From Pseudomonas azerbaijanoccidentalis (GTDB lineage Bacteria; Pseudomonadota; Gammaproteobacteria; Pseudomonadales; Pseudomonadaceae): a stretch of 64,000 nucleotides of DNA. The stretch spans positions 248,001 through 312,000 of the forward strand of contig NZ_JAHSTU010000008.1 of the NCBI RefSeq assembly GCF_019145495.1. Direction: 5' to 3'. Below, in pieces: positions 60,804-64,000 of the stretch; the stretch's first letter is position 1; the number at the start of each line of letters is the position of its first letter. The notes under the pieces were generated by a model. The model was not told where the DNA came from, searched no databases, and saw only the letters and a list, made by a program, of their open reading frames with translations. A program made the translations under genes and the position numbers.

Positions 60804-61538
60804 ATGAGCCCAACGTTCGACGTCGTGGAACTCGCCACGACCTATGCCAACAAATCCGCCCAGGACATCCTGAAACTCGCGTTTGCCGAGTTCGGTGATG
60901 AACTGTGGATATCTTTCAGCGGCGCCGAAGATGTGGTGCTGGTGGACATGGCCTGGAAGCTGAACAAGAACGTCAAAGTGTTCAGCCTCGACACCGGCCG
61001 CTTGCACCCGGAGACCTATCGCTTCATCGATCAGGTGCGCGAGCACTACAAGATCGACATCGAACTGGTGTCGCCGGACTACACCAAACTCGAACCGTTC
61101 GTGAAGGAAAAAGGACTGTTCAGTTTCTACAAGGACGGTCACGGCGAATGCTGTGGCATCCGCAAGATCGAACCGCTACGACGCAAGCTCTCAGGCGTGA
61201 ACGCCTGGGCCACCGGCCAGCGCCGCGACCAGAGCCCTGGCACCCGCAGCGCCGTCGCGGTGATGGAGATCGACACCGCGTTCTCCACCCCGGAACGCAC
61301 CCTGTACAAGTTCAACCCGCTGGCACAAATGACCAGCGAAGAGATCTGGGGTTACATCCGCATGCTGGAGTTGCCCTACAACAGCCTGCACGAACGCGGC
61401 TTTATCAGCATCGGCTGCGAACCGTGCACCCGTCCGGTCCTGCCGAACCAACATGAGCGCGAAGGCCGCTGGTGGTGGGAAGAAGCGACCCAGAAAGAAT
61501 GCGGGTTGCATGCGGGCAATATCATCAGCAAAGCGTAA
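60804..61538 (+). CDS. cysH: Adenylyl-sulfate (APS) reductase CysH
   Basis: 244 residues from the ATG at 60804. PAPS/APS reductase fold with SGAEDVVLVDMAW and SLDTGRLHPETY. The two cysteine pairs that bind a [4Fe-4S] cluster, ECCGIRKIEPLRR near 115 and GCEPCTRPV near 205, identify an APS-type (assimilatory, thioredoxin-dependent) enzyme. It makes sulfite for cysteine synthesis. Ends before a repeat and a terminator-like hairpin. Confidence 0.95.
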   Translation: MSPTFDVVELATTYANKSAQDILKLAFAEFGDELWISFSGAEDVVLVDMAWKLNKNVKVFSLDTGRLHPETYRFIDQVREHYKIDIELVSPDYTKLEPFVKEKGLFSFYKDGHGECCGIRKIEPLRRKLSGVNAWATGQRRDQSPGTRSAVAVMEIDTAFSTPERTLYKFNPLAQMTSEEIWGYIRMLELPYNSLHERGFISIGCEPCTRPVLPNQHEREGRWWWEEATQKECGLHAGNIISKA

Positions 61539-61566
61539 CCCTTACTTTTCTGCCCTGTGAAATCCC

Positions 61567-61655
61567 TGTGGGAGCTAGCCTGCTAGCGATGGCGGTATAT
61601 CAGTGATTATAACGTTGACTGATCAACTGCCATCGCCAGCAGGCTAGCTCCCACA
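61567..61655. repeat. REPIN of a second family after cysH
   Basis: Inverted arms TGTGGGAGCTAGCCTGCTAG and CTAGCAGGCTAGCTCCCACA type, each followed by GCGATGGC-like ends, about 36 bases apart. Arm core (GCTAGCCTGCTAGC) differs from the TGTAGGAGCTGCC family found elsewhere in the window. Confidence 0.9.
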
Positions 61656-61676
61656 TTGGTCCGCATCGGACGCCCC

Positions 61677-61732
61677 AAAAAATGTGTACACACGAATGTC
61701 ACCGAAGGTGCCATTTATGTGTGCACTTTTTT
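61677..61732 (+). terminator. Long hairpin with T-run after cysH
   Basis: Outer arms AAAAAATGTGTACACA and TGTGTGCACTTTTTT with inner TGTCACC/GGTGCCA around GAA make a 56-base stem-loop ending in six T. It can terminate in either direction; cysH lies 138 bases upstream. Confidence 0.7.
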
Positions 61733-61925
61733 GTTTCCACGCCCCCAAAAGTTACATTTCTTTCCCGACGTGATTCATCTGCGCTCGCCAGACCTGCCCG
61801 TGAAAAATAAATACCTGTTCAAACGGTCAATTTATATTTTTTATTTTTCAGCAACTTGGCGAAACGCCATAACCAAACGAAATGAGCAGTGCTTTTCATA
61901 GATCCTGCCACTGGCATGGAAGTCG

Positions 61926-61980
61926 CTTAAGTGCATACATGTTTTGTATACAATTACCTCAAAACATACACACACTTAAG
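61926..61980. promoter_or_regulatory. Dyad operator upstream of the NCS1 permease
   Basis: Nested exact inverted blocks CTTAAGTG/CACTTAAG (61926-61933, 61973-61980) and ATGTTTTG/CAAAACAT (61939-61946, 61960-61967) share one centre. Within them TTGTATACAA (61944-61953) is a perfect palindrome fitting the GntR-family TNGTNNACNA rule and overlaps a -10-like TATACAAT. Confidence 0.65.
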
Positions 61981-62122
61981 ATCCGCAAGCCTGAAGCGCC
62001 CTTTCCCGTACAGGCTGCAGATGCCCCGTAACCAATGATATTCGCTACACCGCGACGAAGATTTGTCGAGCCATGCGCTCATGCACAGTCATCGCGGCGT
62101 CGAGCATCAGGAGCCTGCCGGA

Positions 62123-63664
62123 ATGCGTACAAGTCTCTCAAACAACAATATTGCGCTGGATCTGCCCTCCTCCCACGCCACCCCACCCGCTGTGGATCAA
62201 ACGCTGCAATCGCCTGTGGTGCTCAGCCCACGCCTGCACAACAAAGACCTGGCGCCGACCAAAGCCGAAGGTCGGCGCTGGGGCCGCTACAGCATCTTCG
62301 CGTTGTGGACCAACGACGTGCACAACATCGCCAACTACTCGTTCGCCATAGGCCTGTATGCGCTGGGACTGGGTGGCTGGCAGATTCTGCTGTCGCTGGG
62401 GATCGGCGCGGCGCTGGTGTACTTCTTCATGAACCTTTCCGGCTACATGGGCCAGAAAACCGGTGTGCCGTTTCCGGTCATCAGCCGGATCAGTTTCGGC
62501 ATTCACGGGGCGCAGATTCCTGCGTTGATCCGGGCCGTTATCGCCATCGCCTGGTTCGGGATTCAGACATACCTGGCCTCGGTGGTCTTTCGCGTCTTGC
62601 TGACGGCCATCCATCCCGGCTTCGCCGAATACGACCATGACTCGATTCTCGGTCTGTCGACCCTGGGCTGGGTGTGCTTCGTGGCGATCTGGTTCGTGCA
62701 GTTGGCGATCCTCGCTTACGGCATGGAAATGGTGCGCCGCTATGAGGCGTTTGCCGGGCCGGTGATTCTGCTGACCGTCGCCGCCCTCGCCGCGTGGATG
62801 TACTTTCAGGCCAACGCGACGATCGCCTGGTCAATCCGCGAACCACTGACCGGTGGCGAGATGTGGCGCAATATCTTTGCCGGCGGCGCGCTGTGGCTGG
62901 CGATCTACGGCACGCTGATCCTGAATTTCTGCGACTTCGCCCGTTCCTCGCCGTGCCGCAAGACCATCAAGGTCGGCAACTTCTGGGGCTTGCCGGTCAA
63001 CATTCTGGTGTTCGCGGCCATCACCGTCCTGCTGTGTGGCGCGCAATTCCAGATCAATGGCCACATTATTGAAAGTCCTACGGAGATCATCGCCTCGATC
63101 CCCAACACGATCTTCCTGGTCCTGGGTTGCCTGGCGTTCCTGATCGTCACCGTGGCGGTGAACATCATGGCCAACTTCGTCGCCCCGGCTTTTGTACTCA
63201 GCAACCTGGCGCCCAAATACCTGACGTTCCGCCGCGCCGGGTTGATCAGCGCGACCATTGCCGTGCTGATCCTGCCGTGGAACCTCTACAACAGCCCGCT
63301 GGTGATCGTGTATTTCCTGTCCGGCCTCGGCGCGCTGCTCGGCCCGTTGTATGGCGTGATCATGGTCGACTACTGGCTGGTACGAAAAGGTCAGGTCAAC
63401 GTGCCGCAGTTGTATAGCGAAGACCCCAACGGCGCTTATTACTACAGCCGCGGGGTCAATTTGCGCGCCGTCGCGGCGTTCATTCCCGCCGCCTTGATCG
63501 CCATCGTCCTGGCACTGATGCCGGGTTTCCACAGCATTTCACCGTTTTCCTGGCTGATTGGCGCTGCGATTGCAGGGATGCTCTATCTGATCATCACCAA
63601 ACGCCAGCCGCACTACGCCGACGTCAGCGGTGAAGCCATCGCCGTCGATAACGTCAGCCATTAA
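62123..63664 (+). CDS. NCS1-family nucleobase/allantoin/hydantoin permease
   Basis: 513 residues from the ATG at 62123 (MRTSLSNNNIALDLP), with AGGAG 9 bases upstream; an earlier ATG has no ribosome-binding site. About 12 membrane segments. NCS1 signatures: NDVHNIANYSFAIGLYALGLGGWQ, GARIPALIRA-like region (GAQIPALIRAVIAIAWFGIQTYLA) and NFCDFARSS. Related to cytosine, allantoin and hydantoin (HyuP) importers. The following racemase gene, 56 bases on, favours a hydantoin or ureide substrate; that is inference. Confidence 0.88.
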   Translation: MRTSLSNNNIALDLPSSHATPPAVDQTLQSPVVLSPRLHNKDLAPTKAEGRRWGRYSIFALWTNDVHNIANYSFAIGLYALGLGGWQILLSLGIGAALVYFFMNLSGYMGQKTGVPFPVISRISFGIHGAQIPALIRAVIAIAWFGIQTYLASVVFRVLLTAIHPGFAEYDHDSILGLSTLGWVCFVAIWFVQLAILAYGMEMVRRYEAFAGPVILLTVAALAAWMYFQANATIAWSIREPLTGGEMWRNIFAGGALWLAIYGTLILNFCDFARSSPCRKTIKVGNFWGLPVNILVFAAITVLLCGAQFQINGHIIESPTEIIASIPNTIFLVLGCLAFLIVTVAVNIMANFVAPAFVLSNLAPKYLTFRRAGLISATIAVLILPWNLYNSPLVIVYFLSGLGALLGPLYGVIMVDYWLVRKGQVNVPQLYSEDPNGAYYYSRGVNLRAVAAFIPAALIAIVLALMPGFHSISPFSWLIGAAIAGMLYLIITKRQPHYADVSGEAIAVDNVSH

Positions 63665-63720
63665 ATCCATCGCGGCCCGGCAGCGTCGGGCCGCAGAACC
63701 ACCCGCTATAAGGACTTCCC

Positions 63721-64000
63721 ATGCGAATTCTCGTGGTCAACGTCAACACCACCGAATCCATCACCCAGGCCATCGCCCGCTCGGCTCAGGCAGTGGCCGC
63801 GCCCGGCACGGAAATCGTTGGCCTGACGCCCTACTTCGGTGCCGATTCCATCGAAGGCAACTTCGAAAGCTACCTCGCCGCCATTGCCGTCATGGATCGG
63901 GTCATGGCCTACGACCAGCCTTTCGATGCAGTGATCCAGGCCGGTTACGGTGAACACGGCCGCGAAGGCTTGCAAGAATTGCTCAACGTACCAGTGGTGG
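63721..64000 (+). CDS. Asp/Glu/hydantoin racemase family protein, 3' end cut by window
   Basis: 93 codons visible from the ATG at 63721 (MRILVVNVNTTESITQAIARSA) with AAGGAC upstream; it runs off the window. The N-terminal VVNVNTTESIT and IEGNFESYLAAIAVMDRV fit the hydantoin/allantoin racemase group. The position where hydantoin racemases carry a first catalytic Cys reads AGYGEHGREG here, with Gly in its place. It may form a ureide or hydantoin operon with the permease. Confidence 0.78.
   Translation, partial: MRILVVNVNTTESITQAIARSAQAVAAPGTEIVGLTPYFGADSIEGNFESYLAAIAVMDRVMAYDQPFDAVIQAGYGEHGREGLQELLNVPVV

Larger units (their letters stand above)
61539..62122. other. 584-bp intergenic region before the NCS1 permease
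   Basis: From left to right it holds a distinct REPIN (61567-61655), a terminator-like hairpin (61677-61732), an AT-rich stretch (61790-61900) and a dyad operator (61926-61980). A small open frame 61656-61901 has no coding character. The permease promoter probably overlaps the operator. Confidence 0.75.

Noticed and set aside
61656..61901. 81-residue plus-strand frame after cysH
   Set aside because: It starts in the end of a REPIN and runs through a terminator-like hairpin; no ribosome-binding site or conserved feature.

Overview
The window reads as chromosome of a fluorescent Pseudomonas (P. fluorescens complex). Several blocks keep the gene order I know from P. aeruginosa: rlmL-rmf-pyrD, and cobA | oprF-sigX-cmpX-crfX-cmaX-rraA-estX-ppsA | ppsR. 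The prpR-prpB-prpC-acnD-prpF-prpD order and the many short palindromic (REP/REPIN) repeats between genes also fit. Species placement is inference from content; no 16S rRNA, rpoD or tRNA gene is present.

Layout: 1-1779 holds the 5' part of a CHASE/PAS sensor protein on the minus strand. 1923-6187 is housekeeping: rlmL, rmf and pyrD. 6271-31263 is a 25 kb, entirely minus-strand type III secretion locus of the SPI-1 (Inv-Mxi-Spa) family. In transcription order it reads invF-invG-invE-invA-invB-invC-invI-invJ-spaO-spaP-spaQ-spaR-spaS-sicA-sipB-sipC-sipD-iacP-hilA-iagB-prgH-prgI-prgJ-prgK-orgA-orgB-orgC, ending with an unrecognised membrane-protein gene that is the best effector candidate. Regulators, export apparatus, sorting platform, needle, tip, translocators and chaperones are all present and open. 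No InvH-type pilotin, SipA, SptP or mobility gene is visible. Intercistronic hairpins lie between needle and rod genes, before sicA, between iagB and prgH, and around iacP.

31353-37240 is a nitrate-assimilation regulon: nasS, nasT, nasA, a PP2C/Ser-Thr-kinase fusion and cobA. Both nasS and nasA have a sigma-54 type promoter followed by a leader with two hexaloop stem-loops (A at loop position 1, G at 4) and a terminator that overlaps the second one. This is the layout expected for NasT (ANTAR) antitermination. The nirB-nirD-nasC genes that sit between the kinase and cobA in P. aeruginosa are absent here.

37355-46422 holds the oprF/sigX envelope-stress cluster, estX, ppsA and the divergent ppsR. 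46532-55148 is the 2-methylcitrate cycle operon for propionate, with REPINs in three of its gaps and GntR-type operator palindromes at prpR. 55447-58510 is a three-gene set (retropepsin-like protease, transglutaminase-like membrane protein, ATP-grasp ligase). pabB, thrH (opposite strand) and cysH follow. The right end is an NCS1 nucleobase/hydantoin-type permease and the start of an Asp/Glu/hydantoin racemase, preceded by a strong dyad operator.
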